DNA of 64,000 nucleotides. It comes from Dactylorhiza incarnata. Lineage: Eukaryota; Streptophyta; Magnoliopsida; Asparagales; Orchidaceae. This document shows, piece by piece, positions 11,570-20,752 of the stretch. Numbering within the stretch: the first letter of the stretch is position 1; each line of letters opens with the position of its first letter. Both the position numbers and the translations under genes were made by a program. The notes beneath the pieces are model-generated. The model was not told the origin of the DNA. It was given only the letters and a program-made list of their open reading frames with translations, and ran no database searches. The stretch lies in contig JAWHQI010000024.1 in NCBI GenBank assembly GCA_033032865.1, positions 2,480,001 through 2,544,000 of the forward strand, read 5' to 3'.

Positions 11570-13321
11570 TCATGGTGTGAGAGATGATGAGGTGAGATGG
11601 GATTCCTTTGGTTCAACCTGAAATCTAGCACATATGCAAGTGGCAAACATGATATCAGGTCTGCTTGCTATTAGATATAGAAGGGATCCAATGATGGCCC
11701 TATAAGTCTTTTGATCTACTGATTTTCCTTTATCATCTTTTTCTATGATGGCATTGGTTGCCATGGGTGTTTTCATGGTAGATGCTGATTCCATACCAAA
11801 CTTTTTGATTAGTTCTTTGGTATATTTTGATTGTGAGATAAAGATTCCTTCACTACTTTGTTTTACTTGTAGCCCTAGGAAGTAGGAGAGTTCACCCATA
11901 CTACTCATCTCAAATTTAGATTGCATAAGATTAGCAAATCTTTTACATAGTTTAGGATGGGTTGAGCTAAAGATAATGTCATCTACATATATTTGAACAA
12001 GGAGGAGTTGGTTTTTATGTGTTCTAGTAAAGAGTGTCTTGTCTACTTTTCCTCTTTCAAAGGAATTTTCTAAAAGAAAATTTGAGAGAGTTTCATACCA
12101 AGCTCTAGGTGCTTGCTTAAGACCATATAATGCTTTGTTAAGTCTATAAACAAAGTTAGGGGAAGAGGGATTAACAAAACCTGGTGGTTGCTCCACATAT
12201 ACCTCTTCTTGCAGATCTCCATTTAAAAAGGCACTCTTGACATCCATTTGGTAGACTTTCATCTTCATGAAGGCTGCATAGACAAGAAAGAGCCTGATTG
12301 CCTCTAATCTGGCTACTGGAGCAAAGGTCTGATTGTAGTATATCCCTTCTTCTTGTCTATATCCTTGTGCTATAAGTCTTGCCTTGTTTCTCACAATTAT
12401 TCCAGTGGAATCTAGTTTGTTCCTGTATACCCATTTTGTACCAATTACAGGGTAGTTTCTTGGTCTTTCAACTAGGTTCCATACTTTGTTTCTCTCAAAT
12501 TGGCCTAGTTCTTCTTGCATGGTCATAATCCAGTGAGGATCACAATTTGCTTCCTCGAACTTCTTTGGTTCAACTTGTGATAGGAAGCATTGGAGCATTA
12601 TCCCATTGGAGACTTGGTGTCTTGTTCTTACTCCTGCATTGGGATCTCCAATCACTTGAGCTTGTGGATGATCTTTCAAATTGATTCCTGTTCTGCCTGA
12701 ATTTGTTAGTTGTTCTTCTACTTCATTCTCAATGGGATCATTGTTCAATTGTTCTTCCTGGACCATGTCCTCTTGTGGAGGAGGGTTTTGAGTGCTCTTT
12801 TCTGAGGTTTCTTGTTCAGACTCCTCACTTGGTTCCTCTAACTGGTTTTCCTTTCCATTTTCTGTGTTCTCTAGAGCTAGTTGCTCAAGCTGGGTTTCTA
12901 TGCTGTTGTTTTCCTGTGGAACAAAACTGGTGGGAGTTTCCTCCCCCTTAAGCAGCATGTTAGTTTCATCAAATACAATGTGCATGGATTCTTCAATCTT
13001 AAGAGTTCTTCTATTGTAGCACCTATAGGCTTTGCTGGATGATGAATATCCCAGAAATATTCCATCATCAGACTTCTTGTCAAATTTGGCAAGATGATCT
13101 TTCCCATTGTTTAGAATAAAGCAAGCACATCCAAAAATTTTAAAATATTTAACAATGGGTGTTTTATTTTTCAGGAGCTCATATGGAGTCTTTGATTTAG
13201 TTTTGTGTATGAGGCTTCTATTTAGAACATAGTTTGCAGTGTTGACTGCTTCAGCCCAAAAGGTTTTTGGTAATCCTGACTCTGCAAGCAGGGTTCTACC
13301 TGATTCTATTAAGGTTCTATT
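11570..13321 (-). pseudogene. E2 pol, left part: integrase end and reverse transcriptase, RNase H deleted
   Basis: The frame is open on the minus strand from the TatA insertion (13321) to a stop at 11570, although the first in-frame ATG is only at 12985. It covers the integrase C-terminal part ([12 protein letters not shown], then [12 protein letters not shown]), a Glu/Gln-rich linker, and the copia reverse transcriptase with [33 protein letters not shown] and YVDDIIF. After [14 protein letters not shown] the frame runs out, and the RNase H motifs seen in E1 are missing. Sequence then jumps to the 3' ORF region, so an internal deletion removed RNase H. Together with 25718-25981 it is one integrase-RT gene split by TatA. 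Across the join (one copy of the 5-bp duplication removed) the frame is continuous. Confidence 0.9.
13317..13321. other. TatA target-site duplication, left copy
   Basis: CTATT immediately before the LTR start TGTTGAAACC. The same five bases follow the other LTR at 25718-25722. Confidence 0.95.
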
Positions 13322-14287
13322 TGTTGAAACCGATTTCTCGGTCTCGTGTGGAGCTCGGGGCCCTCACCGAGATGAGGGGCAGCTAGCCCTTACCGATCCC
13401 TCGGGAGAGGTAAGGTTGACGACTCGAGCAAAGAACAAAGACCCTAGTCTCAGCGAGGAGGTCCCTCCACTAACCCGGAAGATCGTTGAGCGCTTCCCCT
13501 CCCAAGCCAAAGCTAAGACTCGGGCACCTTGGAGAGCTGGAGAGCCCAAACCAAAGCGACCTAGGGAGAGAAGAGCTCAAATATAATGAACCGGTCCCCT
13601 TCCAAGGTGCCCTTTGAGGTCTATTTATAGATTTTAGTTTTGTGGTCTGTCAATAACCAAATCCCGCTGTCCATTCTTACTATCCGCACACCGGACTGGC
13701 CTGCCAACAGCCAAACTCCGCTGTTTGGAGAGGCTAAGTGCAGACCGCCGGGGGCCTCTTGGTAAAAAATCCCTTCCCGGACTTTTACGGGGCGAGCCAG
13801 CCCGCTTCGCGACCTCCCTCGCGAGTGGAGCTCGCGAGCCTCTGGGTCGGCGAACCCCAGAGGTATTATCAGCACTCACTCTAGGCGGGCTCGCCTAGCG
13901 GACCCCTTCCTCGAATGGTTGGGCTCGCTCATAGCGACCCGGCCAAGCCGACTGCCCTCGCGAGCGGAGCTCGCGACCCCCTGGGTCGGCGAACCCCAGG
14001 ATGGCTATCCGCACCCCAAAATGGCTAACTGTACCCCAAGAGTGGCTAACTGTACCCCAAGGTTCCGGGCTCGCCTGGCGAGCTCCCTCCTCAACTGGTC
14101 GGGCTCGCATGCTCTGCCCTCGCGAGCTTCGAAGGAGCCGGTTACCCTCCCTTCGCTGGGCTCGCTCGCCTGCACAGTCTCTTGCTCTTCCTTGGCCTGC
14201 CTCGCCGGAGATCAGGGTTCGCCCCTCTTGGCTCGCCTCCTTGAGCGCGAGCTTTGGTTGCTTCCTGGCGAACATCGGGGTTGTACA
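13322..14287 (-). repeat. TatA 3' LTR
   Basis: 966 bp from TGTTGAAACC to GGGTTGTACA. It differs from 24752-25717 at 13403, 13451, 13582, 13657 and 14101 only. A minus-strand TATA box (CTATAAATAG) is at 13621-13630. The outer half is rich in CTCGCGAG and GCTCGC motifs. Confidence 0.97.
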
Positions 14288-14300
14288 CAATCCCCGCTAT
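14288..14300 (-). other. TatA polypurine tract (candidate)
   Basis: The minus strand reads AGCGGGGATTG directly before the LTR start TGTACAACCC. The related TatB element has GTGGGGATTG at the same junction (55985-55994), which supports the call. Confidence 0.65.
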
Positions 14301-14401
14301 TCGCGAGGTTGTCCTAAGCTCGCGAAGATACATCCAACCCCTGGTGTTCGCCGACTCTACTGACGTGGCGGGAATCTTTTGGTGGGTCCCCTGCCCGAAG
14401 C

Positions 14402-14409
14402 TATAAATA
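14402..14409 (+). promoter_or_regulatory. TATA box of antisense gene A
   Basis: TATAAATA on the plus strand, 78 bp before the gene A start codon and 115 bp inside the LTR junction. The spacing fits a transcription start near 14435 and a short 5' UTR. Confidence 0.65.
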
Positions 14410-14479
14410 CTGCCCACCGAGAGTGGTGATCAAGCCTTCCCCTTTGTTCCTTTCTCGCCGAAATCGTTCTTCCTTCAGG

Positions 14480-15701
14480 ATGTCCACCAAGCAGAGCGCG
14501 TTGGAACAACTGAAGGCTTCTAGGGAGATGGCGAAAGCTCGGGCCGCTGAGCGCAACGCCTGGATGTTCAACCCTGCTACCTCTCCCCAGACCAAGGGAG
14601 CCATGACGATTAGGAGGTCGCCGGGGGAGGACATGACATTGCCTCCTGATTCCCCACCTCCGCCGAATACCGTGCTCGCACAACAGGTATCCTCAGTCTA
14701 AATTCTTTACTTCGGCCCCTTGCTCATTCCCTTCCCTCTCGCAGAATCCTCCTCCGGAGGACCGCCTGGCAAGCCTTACGCTGACGACTTTCAGCGCTCC
14801 GTCCCCCGCGAAGCTGGGGTTGCTAGACGTTGGGGTCGGGACTTCGTCCCAACAGGCACCTCTCTTGCAACCTCGTAAGTCACTCGCATCCTACTTTATC
14901 TCCGCCTAAGCCCGTGATGCCCACACGTCGGTGGCCTATGCAGATACCCCATCGTCGAGTCCCAAGGAGAAAGTCTCCACCCCGGCGAGTTCGCCGGTCC
15001 CGCCTAAGGTTACCGTGGCGACCCCAGGCTTCGGTCTGATGGGCAAGCGAAGTCCGGGCGGCTCGCTTCTCGACGGCGCCCAAGTCGCGAAGAGAGTGGT
15101 ATACCCTCCTGGACTGGGGAACCCCCACGTCTCGGGATTCCGCGAAAACTTCCAGGGTCGGCCGGAGTCTTCGCGCAAGCCCCGCCGTGAATCTCCCTCC
15201 TCGCCAGGTCAGCATATTTTCGCGAGCTCCCATCTCTTGCCCGCCCTCGGGCCCTTCTGACCCTTCGTTGAAATCCCAGGAGCCACCCCTGAGTCAGAGC
15301 ACGGGAGGATGGAGATGTCGCCACCGCCTTCGCCTAGCCAGATCGAAGACTTCTTGGGTGACCCTGGCGACCCCGTGCGGATGAAGAGTCGGGTGTCCGA
15401 GGTGCTTCAGAAGCACGACATGATGTTACGCGAGTTGGAGGAGCGGTATGACGCGGACCGGGCTGCTTTTGACGAGAGATTCGCCGTGTTGGAAGACGCG
15501 AATGCGCGCTTAATCGCCGAGGCGGAGCCGGTGCCTCGCGCAGATGTTACCTCGCCCGGCGTGCACATCTCGCGGGGCGAGGATCAAGCGCACCTAATCC
15601 TGCGCGAGTTTAAAGCGCTTCGCGAATACCATTATCCGAGAGTGCCGCCGCGTGCGGGCAAGCGGGGTCGGGGTCGCTGGAAATGGCTTCCCTACCCCTG
15701 A
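14480..15701 (+). CDS. TatA antisense gene A, four exons, 340-aa Pro/Ser-rich coiled-coil protein
   Basis: Exons: 14480-14686, 14745-14874, 14944-15207 and 15280-15701. Introns are 58, 69 and 72 bp, all GT-AG with pyrimidine-rich 3' ends, phases 0, 1 and 1. The four pieces join into one 1,023-nt frame ending at TGA 15699-15701, whereas unspliced reading soon meets stops. I chose the ATG at 14480 as the first one after the TATA box. Residues 1-69 are Ala/Arg-rich (SREMAKARAAERNAW). Residues 70-200 are Pro/Ser-rich and probably disordered. Residues about 238-280 form a heptad-rich helix (VSEVLQKHDMMLRELEERYD). The C-terminus is basic (PPRAGKRGRGRWKW), possibly a nuclear signal. I recognise no catalytic domain. 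It lies head-to-tail with gene B and opposite to gag-pol. A decayed relative with the same exon-1 phase is at 54086-55821. Confidence 0.78.
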
Positions 15702-16228
15702 GGCTCCAGTGGGTTTTTAATTCCGCTACTCTTTTGCTTGTATTTCCTTTATGACGCCTGTTGAACAATAACCGGTATGGTAATATTCGCGAGTCTGTCG
15801 TGACTCGCCTTTTATCGTTTTCCATTTTTAACTTTTCCCTTTATTTCTGTGGTGTGCATGTGATTTATTCGGCTCGTCCGCTGTATTTGATATGATCGCC
15901 CTCGCAAAGTGCTTGCGAGCTTCTGTGCCTCGCTATGCCCGGACCCCTTTTTCTCACGGGCCGGCCTTGGGTGGGACTCAATTATCGCGCGATGGCGAGC
16001 CCTGGCTCGCAAGACCGCAGTCCCTTTGAGCAGAAAACTACTTTATTTTAGTTATCCGCACTCCCGACGCTTCGATTCCCGTGCCCACCCGAATTTCTTA
16101 TAAATAGCTCGGATTCATTCTCCTACCCGTCACATTTATTTCTCCCGTCTTCTCGCGTCTACGCTCATCTCCGTCCTCGCAAGATCGTGTTCGCGCTCGC
16201 TGCTTGTAGGTTGCCTCTTCCTGACTTG
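15702..16228 (+). other. Spacer between antisense genes A and B
   Basis: About 527 bp with no open frame of note. It holds the gene A 3' UTR and the gene B promoter. No ATG lies between the TATA box at 16099 and the chosen gene B start. Confidence 0.6.
16099..16107 (+). promoter_or_regulatory. TATA box of antisense gene B
   Basis: TATAAATAG about 130 bp before the gene B ATG. The TatB relative has a TATA box (53811-53820, minus) about 120 bp before its gene B start, so the spacing is kept. Confidence 0.7.
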
Positions 16229-18170
16229 ATGCGGACGAATCAGCAACTGGGAGCGGATGGCGAGAGCGAGGGGCGGTCAAAGTGCGCCTCAGCGTTTCAG
16301 GCCCACGAGTTCTATTGTGCGAACATCACAGCCGAGGAGTATAAACTCGCCGTGGACCGCTATCTCCCAGAGGGCTATTCAGCCCGCTGTCCAAGCGAGA
16401 ATTCTACTTTAAACGAGACCGAGGCTGACGAGCTCGCGATCCCCGTCGCGCACTTCGAGAATGGGTTGCGACTCCCTCTGTGGCCTGAAATTCGTCAGGT
16501 ACTTCGCCTGGCCTTCTCGCCGCTTCACGTTCGCTATCGCGACTTTCTCATCGTTCTTTGTAGGTGTTGCGATATTACGGAGTGTTACCGAGCCAGTTGA
16601 CCCCAAATGCGATCGCGGATATTGTCGCGTTCGCCAGTTACCTGCGGGAGGAGAGGATCGAATTCAGCCTCCTCGTCTTCCGCAAGGTATTCTCCTTCCG
16701 CGCCTTCCGAGACGGGACTACTTATTTCGCAAGTCAGCACGTCACGGTCTGCGAGGCGGTGAATAAGAGTCACTATTGGACTCAGAAGTTCCTTCTAGTG
16801 AAGGGACCCTTCGGCAATCTCCACTTCACCCCCCTCCAGCCGGATGACGCCACTTACCGCCCTCCGAGCTCGCTGAGCGGCGCCGACGCTAAACTCCTCC
16901 AATACCTCTCCGGCAAAAACTTCGAAGTCGTCTATCTGCGGCGCAACGTTGATTCGTTACTCGCCGTTCCTCAAGGGGAAGGTAGGGCTCGGTCTCGCCC
17001 CACTCTCCTTTCCTTTCTTCGCTGCATAACACTCTTACTTTACAGGCGAGCGCGAGATCCCTGTCAACCCCCCGCACGCGCAAGGTGCCACTCTCACGGC
17101 GGACACTCTCGCGACCGCAGCGGCAGAGGCTTGCCGCGACCTTCCCGCCGTCGGGTCCGGCAAGAAGCGGCCTCCTTCTGCGAGTCAACCGGGTTCGCGG
17201 CCCTCCAAGAAGTTGAAGGGAAAGACCATCGCTACCAAGGATATGAGCGCGGTCGTTTATCTAAGCGAGACCGACGGCTCGCCTCCTTCCCCTGCGAAAA
17301 AACCTGACCCCCCGGCGGACCAGGGTGTTGGGAGTTCTTCCGTGACCCCCCAACCCAAAGGCCACAGAAACTTCGGTCTGGGCGAGAAAGTTTCCGACGT
17401 CCTCGGCGAACCCCTGCTCGCTTGGGACCCCACTGCCAACCGGATTTCCTGCTCCACCCTTCACCCCTCCTGGGTGGAGCTCGGTAAGGCCGGGGAGGAG
17501 GCGTTCTCTCTCTCCTTCGGCTTATATGGCCGCGAGGACGCCGTTGCCTACAAAGACATGGGACCACGGCAGCTGGTTTATGAAGAAATGCGAGCCCAGT
17601 TCCGTTCGACGGAACTCGCGCACATGGCGGGGCGCCGCTATCTGCAGGCGGATAGGGATATCCGCGCGTACCGGGAGGAGCTCAAGAGAGCTCGCGAAGA
17701 GATCAAAGGTCTTAAAGAGAAGGAGGAGGTGACGGAAAGCCTTCTCGCCGGGATGCAGGGCAAGATGGTAAGTGATCCTTGGGTCTCTTTTCCTTGCCGT
17801 TCGCGACCTCTAGCTTTCTCCTAACTCGTTTGACGCTCAGGATGCCGACGTTGCCACCAAGCTCCTCGCTCGCAATGGCGAGCTGGAGTTGGAGAATACG
17901 ATGTTGAAGGCTCGAGTGGATGAGCTGGTTCGCAGCGTGCTACCCCCCTCTCCTGGGCGAGTCGACCCCCAACAGAAGGCTGCCGAAAGTGAGGAGCAGA
18001 GGCGGCGAGACGCACAGGAGGTCGCCAACCTTGTCTTCACGACCCTTAAGGATGCGAGCCTGCTGGCCGAAGATGCGATGGAGTTCACAGCGGAAGACGT
18101 CTGCCCGGACCTCTTCGCCTTGGCCCCCTGGTTGGGGGCTCGCAAAGATGGCGAGGACCTTCCAGAATGA
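16229..18170 (+). CDS. TatA antisense gene B, four exons, 579-aa PF04195-domain protein
   Basis: Exons: 16229-16498, 16564-16981, 17046-17767 and 17841-18170. Introns are 65, 64 and 73 bp, GT-AG, phases 0, 1 and 0. The 1,740-nt joined frame ends at TGA 18168-18170. Residues about 70-200 match the plant 'putative gypsy type transposon' domain (Pfam PF04195, Transposase_28): HFENGLRLPLWPEIRQ, then VLRYYGVLPSQLTPNA, then FSLLVFRKVFSF and YW-containing blocks. Intron 1 falls inside this domain. A Ser/Pro/Lys linker follows. Two helical, charged stretches suggest coiled coils: about 423-470 (YREELKRAREEIKGLKEKEE) and 471-505 (LELENTMLKARVDEL). The domain's biochemical role is not established; I would not call it a transposase. 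The protein is complete and undamaged while gag-pol of the same element is frameshifted. Confidence 0.85.
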
Positions 18171-18623
18171 CTTCCCTTTTTCCTTCCCTTCTTGTGAATG
18201 TATATTATTCTTTTTGGGCTGGCGAGATCGCCGCCGAACATTGAAGGATCTCGTGATAGTTTTTCTTTTGTTAACATTTATGATCATGCTTGTGTTCATT
18301 TCTTTCCTCGCATTGGGTTTCTTTTCAACCTCTCTTGGCTAATTGTTACGCGGTAGTGTTCTCGGAGGGCTCGCGAACAGGCATGTCTGGGCTCGCCTCG
18401 CCAAGGTTCCCTTTTCGCGGATTACGCGAACTCGGGTTGTCGCTGTCCGCGGTTGCTACCCGGCGAACCTAACCTTGGCGAGCATGGACACAGGCATCCC
18501 GCGAGCTGAACTTCTCCGATTATAGCATTTCAACCCGCTACCTTAGGCTTCACCTGCCTCGACTCAAGCCCTTCTGTCTCTAACACCTCAACCAATCAGC
18601 ACAGCCCTTGACCCTTGTTAGTA
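18171..18623. other. Spacer after antisense gene B
   Basis: About 450 bp with no gene seen. It holds the gene B 3' UTR and leads into the 97-bp array. Confidence 0.55.
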
Positions 18624-19011
18624 GCCTCTCCAGAGATCAACCAAAACCCCCCGTCTAGGTGAGATCCCGGGAGTGGAATCGATCTGGGGCCATCCAGCAC
18701 CAATATTTCCAACCTTGCCAGCCTCTCCAGAGATCAACCAGAACCCCCCGTCTAGGTGAGAGCCCGGGAGCGGAATCGATCTGGGGCAATCCAGCACCAA
18801 TATTTCCAACCTTGCCAGCCTCTCCAGAGATCAACCAGAACCCCCCGTCTAGGTGAGAGCCCGGGAGCGGAATCGATCTGGGGCAATCCAGCACCAATAT
18901 TTCCAACCTTGCCAGCCTCTCCAGAGATCAACCAGAACCCCCCGTCTAGGTGAGAGCCCGGGAGCGGAATCGATCTGGGGCAATCCAGCACCAATATTTC
19001 CAACCTTAGTA
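18624..19011. repeat. 97-bp tandem repeat, four copies
   Basis: Units start at 18624, 18721, 18818 and 18915 (GCCTCTCCAGAGATCAACC) with an exact 97-bp period. The first unit carries a few substitutions; units 2-4 look identical. The array occupies the spacer between the ends of two convergent genes: pol on the minus strand and gene B on the plus strand. Small open frames across it are shadows. Confidence 0.97.
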
Positions 19012-19118
19012 CCACAGCAGTTGAAAGCATAACAAATGAAAGTAAGATGTTGATTGGATAACAAAAAAAAAGTTTTCAAGGGTAGAATCGTTTCAAATCA
19101 TCCCCACTCCGAGCCCGG

Positions 19119-20279
19119 TCAAGGGGCATCCCTTCCACATCCTGGAGGTGATACCCCCCCCGACTTGAGCACCTTGCTTACAATATATGGGCCTTCCCAG
19201 TTGGGGTTAAGCTTACCCACTGTGGCCCCTCTGCCGGCCGCATCGACCTTCTTCAGGACTAGGTCCCCTTTCTGAAAGTGTTTGATCCGGATATGTTTGT
19301 CAAAATATCGAGCCATCCGCCTCTTGACCTCTTCCTGCCTGATGGTGGCCAAGTCCCGGAGTTCTTCCACCAGGTCCAAGGATATCCTCTGCTCGGCATT
19401 GTTACCTTCTAGCCACTCTTCATCCTCCTCGCCTGCAGCGGTCACCCGGGGGGTCTTTACCTCGAACTCTATGGGGAGAACGGCCTCGGACCCGTGGGAG
19501 AGCTTGAACGGGATCTCCCCGGTGGCGGTATTCGGAGTAGTCCTCATGGCCCAGAGGACGGAGGGTAGTTGTTCCACCCAACTTCCTCGTAGGTTTTCCA
19601 CTTTCTTTTTTAGCAGGTTGACGATTATCTTGTTCGCCGCCTCCACTTGCCCATTGCTCCTCGGGTGGTGGACTGAAGCAAACCTGAGGTCAATGCCGAG
19701 CTGAGTGCAAAAGTCGACAAACTCTTCACTCGCAAACTGTGGCCCATTGTCCGTTACTATGGCTAGAGGGAGCCCATGTCTGCAGATTATTCCCCCCCAC
19801 ACAAAATTCCTTACAACCTGGGAGGTTACCTTAGCTAGCGCCTTCACCTCTACCCACTTGGAGAAGTAGTCGATCATGACTAGCAGGAACTTCCTCTGAC
19901 CGCTGGCTTGGGGAAAGGGGCCGACCAGGTCTAACCCCCATATGGCGAAGGGCCAGGGGGCCGTGATGGTCCGGAGCCTCTGAGCGGGGAGGAGTTGGAG
20001 CGGAGCATAGAGTTGGCACTTCTGACACTTTCTTGTGAACTCTGCTGCATCCTTGCTGAGAGTGGGCCAGAAGTAGCCTTGTCTCAACACCCTCCCTTCC
20101 AGGGTCCGACTCCCGGAGTGACTGTCGCACTCCCCGAAGTGGATTTCTTCCAGCACCCTCGGGACCTCTTTCTCGGAGACACAACGAGCCAGGAGTCCCG
20201 AGAGAGTCTTTCTATATAGCCCCCCCTGCATGCAAAGAGTAGTATGCGGACTTATACCTGAAGCGCCTCTTGTCCACAT
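19119..20279 (-). CDS. TatA integrase (third pol frame)
   Basis: A 386-residue open frame. The true domain joins the upstream frame at a G run (20219-20226). The HHCC zinc-binding region is present (HFGECDSHSG, then CQKCQLYA). The DDE core shows GLDLVGPFP, TDNGPQFAS and the HPRSNGQVEAANK block that holds the catalytic Glu. The C-terminal part has GKLNPNWEGPYIV, typical of the plant gypsy integrase tail. The last residues of this frame are wrong: a run of eight G at about 19154-19161 shifts the reading just after KVLKSGG. In the neighbouring frame the normal tail continues to a stop near 19083. The methionine at 20279 is not the native start, because integrase is released from the polyprotein. 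Confidence 0.92.
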   Translation of the reverse strand: MWTRGASGISPHTTLCMQGGLYRKTLSGLLARCVSEKEVPRVLEEIHFGECDSHSGSRTLEGRVLRQGYFWPTLSKDAAEFTRKCQKCQLYAPLQLLPAQRLRTITAPWPFAIWGLDLVGPFPQASGQRKFLLVMIDYFSKWVEVKALAKVTSQVVRNFVWGGIICRHGLPLAIVTDNGPQFASEEFVDFCTQLGIDLRFASVHHPRSNGQVEAANKIIVNLLKKKVENLRGSWVEQLPSVLWAMRTTPNTATGEIPFKLSHGSEAVLPIEFEVKTPRVTAAGEEDEEWLEGNNAEQRISLDLVEELRDLATIRQEEVKRRMARYFDKHIRIKHFQKGDLVLKKVDAAGRGATVGKLNPNWEGPYIVSKVLKSGGVSPPGCGRDAP

Positions 20280-20752
20280 CCTCTCCAGGGAACTGCCCGG
20301 AGGATAGGAAGGTGATGAATGGATCCATCCACGAGGCCTGCTGATCTACTTCCATCGACTCTCCCTCCTCGATGGAGGGCCGGAAGAGTTCCGAAGTCGT
20401 TCCCCCCGCTCGAGGACCGAACTTGGCTAGGAGGTCCGCCTGGGTGCTCTCCTCCCTCGGCACATGTTTGATTGAGAAGGTGCGGAACTGCCCGATGACT
20501 CCCTTAACCTTCTCCAGGTATAGTAGGAGGGTTGGATCCTTTGCTTCATACTCTCCTTTGATCTGGCATGCCACCACCATGGAGTCTGTGGAGACCTCCA
20601 CGTCCTGCACACCCAGTTCCCGGGCCAGCCGAAGGCCCGCTATCACTGCTTCGTACTCCGTCTGGTTGTTGGTGATCGGGAAACGGATGTTCAAGGCTTG
20701 CTCAATCCGAGTCCCCTGAGGACTCACCAGGACTATTCCCCCCCCCCGAAGG
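20212..20752 (-). CDS. TatA second RNase H (aRH) domain (second pol frame)
   Basis: This frame continues the polyprotein after a one-base shift at a run of ten G (about 20738-20747). It reads GGGIVLVSPQG, TNNQTEYEAVIAGL, and VSTDSMVVACQ, ending KHVPREESTQADLLA. These are the D-E-D type motifs of an RNase H different from the one fused to the RT. Its first part (WKMLVDGASG) is encoded at the end of the preceding frame. A second RNase H at this place defines the Tat lineage. The frame stops at 20212 because of a run of seven G at about 20220-20226; the integrase follows in the next frame. Confidence 0.87.

Noticed and set aside
20212..20747. Programmed frameshifting in TatA pol
   Set aside because: Three separate shifts, all in long G runs and all repaired by one base less, fit sequencing error or slippage better than a translational signal; no shift-site pattern was seen.
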